Source: an uncultured Bacteroidota bacterium
GTDB lineage: Bacteria > Bacteroidota > Bacteroidia > AKYH767-A > JABDAW01
Length of the DNA stretch: 37,077 bases
Assembly: GCA_903911135.1 (NCBI GenBank)
Contig: CAIWCG010000223.1
Coordinates: 1 to 37,077 of the forward strand
Direction: 5' to 3'
The number at the start of each line of letters is the position of its first letter. The first letter of the stretch is position 1. Positions 15,235 to 23,565 of the stretch are shown here, in pieces. The notes below the pieces were generated by a model. It worked only from the letters and a program-made list of their open reading frames with translations. It was not told where the DNA came from and searched no databases. The position numbers and the translations under genes are program-made.

Positions 15235-16737
15235 TTATTGACGAGGTGTTGGAACTTCCTCGACTGGTTTCTTCTTTTCTACCGGCTTTACTTCTTCCCT
15301 TTCCTTTGGCTTTGCTACTTCCTTCGGTTTTGCCTGATCTTTTTTCTCTACCACAGGAGTGCCTTTGGCTGGGCCTTTAACACCACTATTATCTATGCTT
15401 CTTTCCCTATTCTTATCCATGGCACCTTTTGGTTGCTCACCACCCGTTCCTTCTTTAGGCCTATCATACATGTGAGTCTGGGTCTGCTGTTGATTATGCG
15501 GCTGTTCTATTACCTGTTGCTTTACGGGAGGAGTCTGAACCTTGTTTTCTTCCTTTGGTTTCTCATAAACACGTTGCTGGTTTTGCTGTTGGTTTTGCAT
15601 TTGGTTATGAGGCTGCTCGTTAGTCTGCTGCTTGATAGGAGGAGTCTGAACGCGGTTTTCTTCCTTTGGTTTCTCATTTATCCTTTGCTGGTTTTGCTGT
15701 TGAGTTTGCTGATGGTCAACCACCTGTTGCTTTACAGGAACTGTTTCTGTATGGCTTGCTTCCTTTGGTTTTTCTATCGGTCTAGGCTTAATCTCATGCT
15801 GCTCATTGGCTGGTTTTGCCTGATCGTTTTCTTTGCGTATATTCTCCATCGGCCTTACTGTTTCATGATGAGAGTTGCCCCTCAATTCTTCAGTGGTTCT
15901 TGGCTGGTTGGTTCTATCCATACGCTCCTTTTGCGGTGGCACCTGGCCTACATTGGATAGGTGTGCAGGAGTCAATCTTGCATGGTCATTGCCTTCGTTC
16001 TTTTCCATTCTTGGACGGTAAATGTTGTAGGTATTGTCCCTATAATCATGGCCTGGTCTGTCATTGTCGCGGATGACCATCTGATCTACCCTTCTGCCGG
16101 TAGAACGCTGTACATCACGCCTTTCTGGACCGAATACGTACACGGTATTTCTATCATGGTCATCATATCTGTTTTTGATGACTTTAGATCGTCTGATGAT
16201 GCGATAATTGTTTTCGCGCGGTTCATAATATCGGTCCATGTCTTGGTCGTTTATATGATGTTCATCCACAAAGCACCATCTTTCTTCCGGCACATAGTAG
16301 CCGTTTCCGTAGGCATATTCCACAGTGATGCCATATCCCATCGGAGCCCAGCCGTAATATCCATTGCTTCGTCTCCAAGAAACCCAAGCTGGTCCCCATT
16401 CGTGGCCCGGAATCCACAACCATCCGTAGAAAGAATCAAATTCCCAACGGCCATAATGAAACGGTGCCCATCCCCAAGGATAATCAGATACCCAAGTCCA
16501 GCCATATTCAGAATAAGCCCAGTGTCCTGCTGTTCTATAAGGATGAAAGTTAGGACCGGCTTCGGGCATCCATACATAACCGTAGTTTGGATTTTCCACC
16601 CACATGCCATAGGGGCTCAATTCGTCATAAAAGACATTATAATTCATCATTCCCTGTGCTGATGCCTTGTTCGGGCATACTGTAAGAAGAATGTTCAGCA
16701 AGAACATCATTCCTAAGATTTTAATTGCGCTTTTCAT
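15235..16737 (-). CDS. DUF6600-like exported protein with Pro/Gln-rich tail
   Basis: 500 residues. The signal peptide MKSAIKILGMMFLLNILLTVCPNKASAQ is followed by Tyr/Trp-rich repeats (YGYVWMPEAG, YGWTWVSDYPWGWAPFHYGRW, YGWLWIPGHEWGPAWVSWR, YYGWAPMGYG) of the YXWGXW/DUF6600 kind. From about residue 190 the protein is hydrophilic and low in complexity, with two long imperfect repeats (RINEKPKEENRVQTPPIKQQ, RVYEKPKEENKVQTPPVKQQ) and a Lys/Glu/Pro tail. It probably sits in the cell envelope; no enzymatic motif is visible. Promoter box at 16796-16803, terminator at 15170-15213, so monocistronic. Confidence 0.85.
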   Translation of the reverse strand: MKSAIKILGMMFLLNILLTVCPNKASAQGMMNYNVFYDELSPYGMWVENPNYGYVWMPEAGPNFHPYRTAGHWAYSEYGWTWVSDYPWGWAPFHYGRWEFDSFYGWLWIPGHEWGPAWVSWRRSNGYYGWAPMGYGITVEYAYGNGYYVPEERWCFVDEHHINDQDMDRYYEPRENNYRIIRRSKVIKNRYDDHDRNTVYVFGPERRDVQRSTGRRVDQMVIRDNDRPGHDYRDNTYNIYRPRMEKNEGNDHARLTPAHLSNVGQVPPQKERMDRTNQPRTTEELRGNSHHETVRPMENIRKENDQAKPANEQHEIKPRPIEKPKEASHTETVPVKQQVVDHQQTQQQNQQRINEKPKEENRVQTPPIKQQTNEQPHNQMQNQQQNQQRVYEKPKEENKVQTPPVKQQVIEQPHNQQQTQTHMYDRPKEGTGGEQPKGAMDKNRERSIDNSGVKGPAKGTPVVEKKDQAKPKEVAKPKEREEVKPVEKKKPVEEVPTPRQ

Positions 16738-16795
16738 TGTGTTTAGTATTTAAGTTTTACTTCTTCAACTCCATTATCTAAAATAATGCCAATCG

Positions 16796-16803
16796 CAAAA
16801 TTA
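16796..16803 (-). promoter_or_regulatory. -7 promoter box for the DUF6600-like gene
   Basis: CAAAATTA reads TAATTTTG on the minus strand. A CAA about 19 bases further right fits a -33 TTG. Confidence 0.55.
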
Positions 16804-17091
16804 CACTAAAAATAGGAACTTTCAACAAGCGCCATCTGGTAGTTCAAATAGGCTTAAAAGAAACAACACGCGATTATTTAACCGTACCTGAAATCTATTG
16901 ATCATTGCCAAAAGAAATTTACCATGCCATTCCAATTACATTTATGGTTAAACTTGTATTTTGGCAGATAAAACCGCTCCCTTCCCTCCCATTTCGCCAA
17001 ATTTCGGGTTCTTTCATCGGTTGTTTTTTCATTTTTGATTAGTTATTTTTGATAATTACCTTGATTAGCAATATAATTAGACGATATTCAT
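16804..17091. other. Intergenic region left of array R5
   Basis: No gene. AATAGGCTTAAAAG near 16848 resembles the AGCCTA end of the structured element (ATAGGCTTCAAAA at R4), but the other conserved blocks are absent, so this is at most a remnant. Confidence 0.35.
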
Positions 17092-17381
17092 ATAATGTTG
17101 AACGGTATTGCATGAACATCACGCAGTATTGCATGAACGTCGCACGGTATTGCATGAACGTCGAGCGGTATTGCATGAACGTCGCACGGTATTGCATGAA
17201 CGTCGCACGGTATTGCATGAACGTCGCACGGTATTGCATGAACGTCGCACGGTATTGCATGAACGTCGTACGGTATTGCATGAACGTCGCACGGTATTGC
17301 ATGAACGTCGTACGGTATTGCATGAACGTCGTACGGTATTGCATGAACATCGCATGGTATTGCATGAACGTTCAACATTAT
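17092..17381. repeat. Tandem array R5, thirteen 21-bp units with inverted edges
   Basis: Thirteen units start every 21 bp from 17103 to 17355. The consensus is CGGTATTGCATGAACGTC plus three bases (GCA, GTA or GAG). It is the most uniform array in the window. It is framed by a perfect 13-bp inverted repeat, ATAATGTTGAACG (17092-17104) and CGTTCAACATTAT (17369-17381). Five of six frames are open through it only because the unit is 21 bp and stop-free in those frames, so the five ORFs listed here are not genes. It lies between divergent genes. Confidence 0.92.
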
Positions 17382-17499
17382 GATTTTTCAAGCTGATTTG
17401 AAGGTATTTATGATTTAAAACAGTCTATGAGTCCGAGATTTAACTACGTTTTGTTGCTTAAGAATTGCATGAAGTCGAGTTGGCCATCCACTTTTGCCG

Positions 17500-17660
17500 T
17501 GTCTTTTGGGCGAGGGAGTGGAGTGGCACCGAAGGTGGTTCTTTGCCTCTTGTCGGCTTGTGGGGATGGAGGCAAAAACGAAGCGCAGCGACCCACGGAA
17601 TACCCCGACCCCTTTAAGCAGCCCCCTTTCCCTTGGCTGCTTAATGGGGGCGCCCCCAAG
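17500..17660. repeat. GC-rich structured intergenic repeat
   Basis: This stretch is far richer in G+C than its surroundings and contains three hairpins: TTTGCCTC/GAGGCAAA (17542-17549/17569-17576), AAGCAGCC/GGCTGCTT (17616-17623/17635-17642) and the 12-bp palindrome GGGGGCGCCCCC (17646-17657). The phrases AATACCCCGACCC and GGGGGCGCCCCCAAG are, from memory, common in dispersed repeats of Bacteroidota genomes. The small ORFs over it (17427-17679) lack coding character. Confidence 0.55.
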
Positions 17661-17747
17661 AAGGAATTATGATTTATAAATTAGGAGTTATGAATTGGGA
17701 GGACTGGGTGGGTAGGTGGAGAATGGATGGGTTATTGATTTATTTTT

Positions 17748-17755
17748 TAGTTTTG
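17748..17755 (+). promoter_or_regulatory. -7 promoter box, probably giving a leaderless mRNA
   Basis: TAGTTTTG matches TAnnTTTG and is only 4 bases before the ATG at 17760, so transcription should begin at or next to the start codon. Confidence 0.55.
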
Positions 17756-17759
17756 CCCA

Positions 17760-19085
17760 ATGAATAGCATGAAGAAAATGAAAAGAACAAGTTTGATGGC
17801 ATGGCTGTTGGTGATGATTGGAGCGACTGTACTTGCCCAAAACCCGGTGCCTGCCAAGCCTCAAGACAAACCGATTGTGATAAGAGGCGGCATGGTGCAT
17901 GTGGGCAACGGAACGGTGATAAACAATGGCACCATCACCATCATGAACGGCAAGATAGTGGCGGTGGAAGACAACAGCAAACCGAAGGGTGCCGACATGA
18001 AGAACTCGGTAGGCATGGAGGTGATCAATGCCAGCGGCAAGCATGTTTATCCTGGTTTCATAGGCATGAATACAATGCTGGGCCTTAGCGAAATAGAGGC
18101 TGCCAGAGCTACCAACGACTATAATGAAGTGGGTGGAATGAACCCCAATGTGCGGTCTGTTATTGCCTACAACACGGACTCGAAAGTGACGCCTACCGTT
18201 CGGTCGAATGGGGTGCTGCTAGCGCAGATAGTTCCGCAGGGAGGTTTCATTTCGGGGAGCAGTTCGGTGGTGGAACTGGATGCATGGAACTGGGAGGATG
18301 CTGCCTACAAAACCGATGAGGGAATGCACCTTAACTGGCCAGGGATGTTCATCAGCAGAACCAATGGAGGCGAAACGGAAGAGGCCCAAAAGGAACGGAT
18401 ACAGAAGTCGTTGAACTCCATCCATGACTTGTTCAACAACGCCAAAGCATATAGCCAACTGAAGGAGCATCAAGAGAAAAACCTGAAGATGGAAAGCATG
18501 CGCGGCTTGTTTGATGGCAGCATGAAACTGTATGTTCATTGCAACTACATAAAGGATATCATCTCCGCCGTAAATCTATGCAAGGAGCATGGTTTAAAGA
18601 TGGTTCTTGTAGGGGGAATAGACGCTTGGCGTGTCACTGATCTGCTCAAGACGGAGCATGTACCGGTGGTCTTGCATCGGCTTCACGCTTTGCCTCCACG
18701 AGAAGATGAGGATGTGGACTTGAACTACAAGATTCCTTATCTGCTTCAGCAAGCCGGGGTGGAATATTGCATCAGCGTGGAAGGTTTTTGGCAGGTGAGA
18801 AACCTTTCCTTCAATGCCGGAACAGCTGTAACCAATGGGTTGACGAAGGAACAGGCTTTGGCTTCCATAACTTTGAATGCCGCCAAGATACTTGGCATAG
18901 ACAAAACGGCAGGAACGATAGAAACGGGTAAGGATGCCACGTTAATCATCTCTGATGGTGATGCCTTGGACATGAAATCGAACAACATCTCGAATGCCTT
19001 CATCAGAGGCAAGAACATTAACCTTGACAATATCCAGAAACAACTTTACAAGAAGTATATGGACAAGTATGGGTTAAAGGAATAA
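17760..19085 (+). CDS. Exported amidohydrolase-like protein lacking the HxH motif
   Basis: 441 residues. A signal peptide (MKKMKRTSLMAWLLVMIGATVLAQ, after MNS) is followed by an amidohydrolase composite domain (IVIRGGMVHVGNGTVINNGTITIMNGKIVAV) and a TIM-barrel region, ending with the usual LTKEQALASITLNAAKILGIDKTAGTIETGKDATLII. The metal-binding HxH expected after PGF/PGL is replaced: HVYPGFIGMNTMLGL. VLHRLHALPPREDED and LYVHCNY retain some His. It therefore belongs to the imidazolonepropionase-like exported group but may be catalytically altered. Adjacent to array R5. Start 17760 follows the leaderless promoter; M4 at 17769 is an alternative. Confidence 0.82.
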   Translation: MNSMKKMKRTSLMAWLLVMIGATVLAQNPVPAKPQDKPIVIRGGMVHVGNGTVINNGTITIMNGKIVAVEDNSKPKGADMKNSVGMEVINASGKHVYPGFIGMNTMLGLSEIEAARATNDYNEVGGMNPNVRSVIAYNTDSKVTPTVRSNGVLLAQIVPQGGFISGSSSVVELDAWNWEDAAYKTDEGMHLNWPGMFISRTNGGETEEAQKERIQKSLNSIHDLFNNAKAYSQLKEHQEKNLKMESMRGLFDGSMKLYVHCNYIKDIISAVNLCKEHGLKMVLVGGIDAWRVTDLLKTEHVPVVLHRLHALPPREDEDVDLNYKIPYLLQQAGVEYCISVEGFWQVRNLSFNAGTAVTNGLTKEQALASITLNAAKILGIDKTAGTIETGKDATLIISDGDALDMKSNNISNAFIRGKNINLDNIQKQLYKKYMDKYGLKE

Positions 19086-19107
19086 GAAACGGAATAGTTT
19101 TTAACGA

Positions 19108-19512
19108 TTATTTCTTTTTGATTTCATCTTTTACGATGAAGGTAGAGCCAAAGTCGGCCACTATCTGCCGATAGAAACGGTAGGCTTCCAACCTTGTCTT
19201 GAAGTCACCCACTCTTACCTTATAGTTAGGCTGTTGATAGATGAGATATACATCTTCATCGGGATATTTCTTCAAGAAGTTGGCCTTGGCATCATCTGCC
19301 TGTACACGGCGGTTGCCAAAGTAAATCTGCACTCTATATCCCGGTTGAGTTGTTTTATGTGCATTGTATTCTATATGCTGTTTAATCAGGGTATCTATCC
19401 TTGGGTCTTGAAACAAGGTAACTTTCCCTTCCTTTTCATCGGTTTGGGAGTAGGAGGAAACAGCAAATCCCATCATAAGCATGACTGATATGAACAACCT
19501 CTTCAACTGCAT
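19108..19512 (-). CDS. SPOR-domain exported protein
   Basis: 134 residues. The signal peptide is MQLKRLFISVMLMMGFAVSSYSQ. The C-terminal 75 residues read GYRVQIYFGNRRVQADDAKANF...YKVRVGDFKTRLEAYRFYRQI, the beta-alpha-beta layout of a SPOR domain, which binds denuded glycan strands of septal peptidoglycan in characterised members. It starts 2 bases after the 64-residue membrane protein gene, so the two are co-transcribed. It converges on the amidohydrolase with a 22-base gap and no obvious terminator. Confidence 0.82.
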   Translation of the reverse strand: MQLKRLFISVMLMMGFAVSSYSQTDEKEGKVTLFQDPRIDTLIKQHIEYNAHKTTQPGYRVQIYFGNRRVQADDAKANFLKKYPDEDVYLIYQQPNYKVRVGDFKTRLEAYRFYRQIVADFGSTFIVKDEIKKK

Positions 19513-19514
19513 CC

Positions 19515-19709
19515 CTATTTCTTTTTCATCCTTGAAAACAAAAACGCAATGCCCACTACCACGGCAACAGAGAACAATAAATTGATGAAGATATTACCCA
19601 TCAATTGAGCATTGGCGGTTTTGTAATGAGATATCAATATCATCGCCGAAAGGATGGTTCCGATGGTTAATGATATGGCAATCAGGGTAAATCGTTTTTT
19701 ATTGTTCAT
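19515..19709 (-). CDS. Small two-helix membrane protein
   Basis: 64 residues, MNNKKRFTLIAISLTIGTILSAMILIS and LMGNIFINLLFSVAVVVGIAFLF, two membrane helices with a Lys-rich tail (SRMKKK). The layout resembles small accessory subunits such as AtpZ/YtxH-like proteins, but no family is assigned. It is co-transcribed with the SPOR protein. The -7 box TATTTTTG ends 4 bases before the ATG, so the mRNA is probably leaderless. Confidence 0.7.
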   Translation of the reverse strand: MNNKKRFTLIAISLTIGTILSAMILISHYKTANAQLMGNIFINLLFSVAVVVGIAFLFSRMKKK

Positions 19710-19713
19710 GGTG

Positions 19714-19721
19714 CAAAAATA
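19714..19721 (-). promoter_or_regulatory. -7 promoter box, leaderless
   Basis: CAAAAATA reads TATTTTTG on the minus strand, with CACC between it and the ATG at 19709. Confidence 0.55.
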
Positions 19722-19803
19722 GATAAAAAACCATTAATGACCATTCGTCGGTTATAACAATTGACATGCTGCAATTAAACAACTACGTGATTCAAATAAA
19801 CAA

Positions 19804-20529
19804 CTACGTGTTTTCCTTCGCTTTGGTGGCGACAAAATTCTTCAGGTAAAACGGTTCATAGTAGGCCAAGTCTTCGAATAGCCCATGATTGAATTTATCT
19901 TCCGACAAGAGTATCATGGTGGAAGCTGATGGTAACACGTAATCCAGGAATATCGCCTTGGATTGATGAGACAAAACGTCTTTGCACTTTGATGAACCAT
20001 CGCCAAAGAAAAGCAAGCGCCTGTTTTTAAACCATTCAGCGTAGGAATCGGATTGGATAACATCTGCAGAAGTATCTTTAACGGCATGATTGTCAATATC
20101 AAAGAAGGAAGTATAAACCTCCATCCTTCTGGCGTCTATCATGGGGCAAAAAAGCAACTCATCAGGAGCATCATCATTTATTTTATCTTTGAACAAGCCC
20201 TTCGTATATCCATCAATAACACCATACGACATGGATTCCAATGTAGGTATGGCAATCAAAGGTTTATTGAGAGCATAACATAATCCTTTTGCAGTAGATA
20301 CACCTATCCTCAATCCAGTATAGGAACCTGGCCCACCACTTACTGCAATGGCATCAATTGCCTTTAACTTTAATCCTGATTCCTTAAGAACTGTTTCAAT
20401 GAATACCGTAATCACTTCAGCATGGGTGCGTTCCTCATTGATCTCTTTCAATGAGAGCATTTGACCATCTCGTCCAATCGCAACCGAACAGACACCAGTT
20501 GCAGATTCTATGTTAAGTATTACAGCCAA
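19804..20529 (-). CDS. tsaB: tRNA threonylcarbamoyladenosine biosynthesis protein TsaB
   Basis: 241 residues. TsaB is the inactive ASKHA-fold partner of TsaD in the complex that makes t6A37 on ANN-decoding tRNAs. Typical features are ILNIESATGVCSVAI at the N-terminus, TVLKESGLKLKAIDAIAVSGGPGSYTGLRIGVSTAKGL and PLIAIPTLESM. It follows the efflux adaptor gene with a 9-base gap on the same strand, so it is likely co-transcribed with it although unrelated in function. TsaC, TsaD and TsaE are not in the window. Confidence 0.92.
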   Translation of the reverse strand: MAVILNIESATGVCSVAIGRDGQMLSLKEINEERTHAEVITVFIETVLKESGLKLKAIDAIAVSGGPGSYTGLRIGVSTAKGLCYALNKPLIAIPTLESMSYGVIDGYTKGLFKDKINDDAPDELLFCPMIDARRMEVYTSFFDIDNHAVKDTSADVIQSDSYAEWFKNRRLLFFGDGSSKCKDVLSHQSKAIFLDYVLPSASTMILLSEDKFNHGLFEDLAYYEPFYLKNFVATKAKENT

Positions 20530-20538
20530 TTGACTATT

Positions 20539-21921
20539 TTATTTCTTCTTGTTCGAAGAGAATAAATCATCCTTATTAACTATTTTAATGATATCGTTAT
20601 CCTTCAAGGTCTTGGAGATAGCACTGTACGGGGAAGAAATAACTTCATCACCTTCGCTCAACCCTTCCAGAATCTCGATGTTGTTGTTATCCTGAATACC
20701 GATTTTCACAGCCTTCATTTTTGCTTTACCACCATTGTTAAGGAATACGACTTCGATGTTTTTGTCTTTCATTGCCTTGTCATCGGCCTTTTGGTTTTTC
20801 TGCTTGTCATCATTGTTGTCGGCAACGGTTTTTTCCTCCTTCTTTCCTTTATTCTTGATGGAAGTATCACGAGTAGTGACAGACTGAATAGGTACGACCA
20901 AGGTGTTAATGGAAGTTTTTGTCTGTACATCGACAGTAGCAGACATGCCAGGCCTAAATGGGCTTTGATTAGGTTTATCCTTGGGGATAAGATCCTGATA
21001 CGACTCCATTAAAATCCTTATCTTGACAACAAAATTCGTTACCATATCGGTGCTGCTGCCTGATGTATTCGCAGTATTTGCCATCTCGAAAACGATACCC
21101 TTGAACTTGCGGTTAAGATAGGCATCAACCTCTATCAATGCAGTATCACCGAGACGCACTTTCACAATTTCATTTTCATTTACATCAACATTTACTTCCA
21201 TGCTGTTCATGTCGGCAATACGCATGATTTCAGTTCCAGCCATTTGAGAAGTACCTACTACTCGTTCTCCCTTTTCAACATTCAATTTAGAAATTGTTCC
21301 ATCTACAGGAGCAAATATGGATGTCTTTTTCAAGTTATCTCTTGCTTCCTTCACAGATGCTTCGGCGCTAGTGATACCAAATTCGGCAGCAATGATATTC
21401 TGCTGTGCCGCTTCCACATCCTGTTTTGCTACATCATAAGCTGCTTGCGACGCTTCATAATCTGAAACCGAAATTGTCCCTTGTTCATACAACTTTTTGT
21501 TTCTTTTATGGGTGGCATCAGTCTTTGAAAAATTAGATTCCGACTGCAGTTTCCTTGCTCTAGCATTGGCAAGATTCGCTTTCGATGAGTTGACGGAAGC
21601 AACCATCCTATCCAATGCGGAATTGTATATGTCGGGATTGATTTTCGCAAGCAAATCACCACGTTTCACCACATCTCCCTCTTTTACATTCAACTCGATT
21701 ATCTCACCAGAAACGTCGGCACTGATTTTAACTTCCACTACCGGCTGAATCTTCCCGTTGGCAGAAACACTTTCAATTACATCGGCATGTTTTGCCTTGG
21801 TGGTGCTCACTTCTATAGGGTCAATGGAACCAATCCATCCCTTTTTCTTGCCAACAGCTACGAATATCAGAAGAACAACCAATGCTCCTGCCAAATACCA
21901 GATTATTTTATTTTTTTTCAT
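20539..21921 (-). CDS. Efflux RND/MacA-type periplasmic adaptor
   Basis: 460 residues with an N-terminal membrane anchor (IIWYLAGALVVLLIFVAVG). Residues 55-100 are a lipoyl half (GKIQPVVEVKISADVSGEIIELNVKEGDVVKRGDLLAKI), followed by a long coiled-coil hairpin (ANARARKLQSESNFSKTD...EAAQQNIIAAEF), a second lipoyl half (IFAPVDGTISKLNVEKGERVVG), beta-barrel and membrane-proximal parts. A Lys/Asp-rich insert (KKEEKTVADNNDDKQKNQK) interrupts the last part near residue 370. It bridges an inner-membrane pump and TolC. It is directly downstream of the TolC-like gene. The expected pump gene is absent. Confidence 0.88.
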   Translation of the reverse strand: MKKNKIIWYLAGALVVLLIFVAVGKKKGWIGSIDPIEVSTTKAKHADVIESVSANGKIQPVVEVKISADVSGEIIELNVKEGDVVKRGDLLAKINPDIYNSALDRMVASVNSSKANLANARARKLQSESNFSKTDATHKRNKKLYEQGTISVSDYEASQAAYDVAKQDVEAAQQNIIAAEFGITSAEASVKEARDNLKKTSIFAPVDGTISKLNVEKGERVVGTSQMAGTEIMRIADMNSMEVNVDVNENEIVKVRLGDTALIEVDAYLNRKFKGIVFEMANTANTSGSSTDMVTNFVVKIRILMESYQDLIPKDKPNQSPFRPGMSATVDVQTKTSINTLVVPIQSVTTRDTSIKNKGKKEEKTVADNNDDKQKNQKADDKAMKDKNIEVVFLNNGGKAKMKAVKIGIQDNNNIEILEGLSEGDEVISSPYSAISKTLKDNDIIKIVNKDDLFSSNKKK

Positions 21922-21935
21922 GATTTAATGTTCGT

Positions 21936-23396
21936 TTAAAAAGTTAATGATTTGCCTTGATAGAAGTCCAATATCTTGGACTTGAATATGTAATCGTATT
22001 TTGCCTGTAGCAAATCGGATTCTGATTTGTTCAAATTGTTTTTTGACAATAAAAAGTCGTAAGAGTTCAATAGTCCTACCTCAAATTTCTGTTGAGAATA
22101 CTTATAAGCCTCCGTCAATGACTCGACGCTCTTTTGTGTGGCGATATATTTCTTATAGGATGCCGTAGCATCATAATAGGCCTGTTCAATGGACTTTCGA
22201 AGCGTGAGGCGAACCTGTTCCGAATTGTATTTCGCACTTTGTAACGAGATTTTTGCACGACTGATGCTCGTCTTGGCAGACCATCCGTTGAAAAAAGGAA
22301 GCGTGAGATTAAAACCGAAACTCTTGTTCAGGTTATCATCCAACTGTTCGCGGAAAGGCGTCTTTTCATAAGTGGCGCTGGTATTCGGAATTATCGAACG
22401 CACGGGTATGTTCAATGTATCGGTGACACCTATTATCGGATAATAATTTGTGATGGAATAACTTGCCAATTTTTCTCTCGCATCCGAATATCCTGTGCCG
22501 ATACTTCCACTCATGGTTAGGCGCGGACTCCTTGATGCTCGGGCAATGTTGAGTCCCACCTCCGAACTTTTAAGTTTCATGTCGGCACTCAAAACTTCCG
22601 GCTGGTTTTTCTCGGCTGTTGAATAGATGGAACCCAATTCATTGCTGGTAATCAAGAATGGAGATGCCTCCATCTTCGGTTTTTCTATCGCAAAATCCTT
22701 TGCCGTATCTACATCGAGCATTTGTTTCAGGTTAAGGTAGGCTAGGTCCAGGTTATTCTGTGCATTTATCAAGGCCACCTCATCTGTAGCCACCTGGGCA
22801 TTGATCTCCAATAGGCTGCCACGAGGCTGACTTCCCGCTTCTACCAAGTTGTTCGTGTTGGTCTGCTGTTTTTTTATCAGGACTATCTGTTGTTCTGCTA
22901 TGGTGAGGTTCTCCATGGCAAACAACACCTGTAGATAATCGGAAACGATGTTTAATGATATGTCGTTGCCGAGTTTCTTCAGGTCATACGAACTTGATAG
23001 ATAGTCCAAACGGCTTTGTTTCAGCGTGTTGTGGAGTTGAAAGCCGGCAAACAAGGTCATGCTGCTGCTAAGTGAGAAGTTCTCGCTCAAAACCCTATTT
23101 GTGGCGAAGGTATTCGTGAATGGATCTATCGTACGGCCAAAGTTATATCCATGCGAAATGTTTCCGTTCAGCGTGGGGAGGAATGCTGCGTAGCTCTGGT
23201 CAACCCTATCTTTCGAAGTCTCCACATTCAATTCGTTTTGCTTGATGGTGATATTGTTTTTCAAGGCATGGTCTATGCATTTCTGCAGGCTCCATGTGGT
23301 TTGGCCGATGCCTATTGCAGGAATGGCCATCATCATCACAAATAAAACCTTGCGAAGCAATGGAACAAGATACCTTTTTCGGTGAATGGAATGCAT
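21936..23396 (-). CDS. TolC-family outer-membrane channel
   Basis: 486 residues from MHSIHRKRYLVPLLRKVLFVMMMAIPAIGIGQ, a signal peptide; the ORF-track start at 23456 precedes a -7-like TAATTTTA (minus strand, 23415-23422) and is not used. The mature protein has the TolC duplication: WSLQKCIDHALKNNITIKQNELNVET at the start, and repeated helical segments with AQVATDEVALINAQNNLDLAYLNL and LRKSIEQAYYDATASYKKYIATQKSVESL. It makes the outer-membrane duct for the adaptor encoded 14 bases downstream. Confidence 0.88.
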   Translation of the reverse strand: MHSIHRKRYLVPLLRKVLFVMMMAIPAIGIGQTTWSLQKCIDHALKNNITIKQNELNVETSKDRVDQSYAAFLPTLNGNISHGYNFGRTIDPFTNTFATNRVLSENFSLSSSMTLFAGFQLHNTLKQSRLDYLSSSYDLKKLGNDISLNIVSDYLQVLFAMENLTIAEQQIVLIKKQQTNTNNLVEAGSQPRGSLLEINAQVATDEVALINAQNNLDLAYLNLKQMLDVDTAKDFAIEKPKMEASPFLITSNELGSIYSTAEKNQPEVLSADMKLKSSEVGLNIARASRSPRLTMSGSIGTGYSDAREKLASYSITNYYPIIGVTDTLNIPVRSIIPNTSATYEKTPFREQLDDNLNKSFGFNLTLPFFNGWSAKTSISRAKISLQSAKYNSEQVRLTLRKSIEQAYYDATASYKKYIATQKSVESLTEAYKYSQQKFEVGLLNSYDFLLSKNNLNKSESDLLQAKYDYIFKSKILDFYQGKSLTF

Positions 23397-23565
23397 ATTT
23401 TCTGTAATTGGTAAGGCCGTAAAATTAGATAAAATTCCTTTAATCCCTAACGCCATTGAAATTACTTTATTTTGAACTTATTTCCATCCATGGCGATTGC
23501 ATAAAAAGCAAATGGCCCCAACGTTATGGGGCCATCGACATGAAAATGAAACTAGAAAAGCTCCT

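Noticed and set aside
17092-17381. CRISPR array
   Set aside because: Units are contiguous with no unique spacers between them, the period is 21 bp, and no cas gene is present. TIGR-like spacer architecture is absent for the same reason.
17039-17396. Five overlapping ORFs through array R5 (and similar ORFs in R1, R2, R6, R8) as genes
   Set aside because: A 21-bp unit without stops keeps any frame open over the whole array. Several frames on both strands are open at once, most lack a sensible ATG and promoter, and the peptides are simple repeats.
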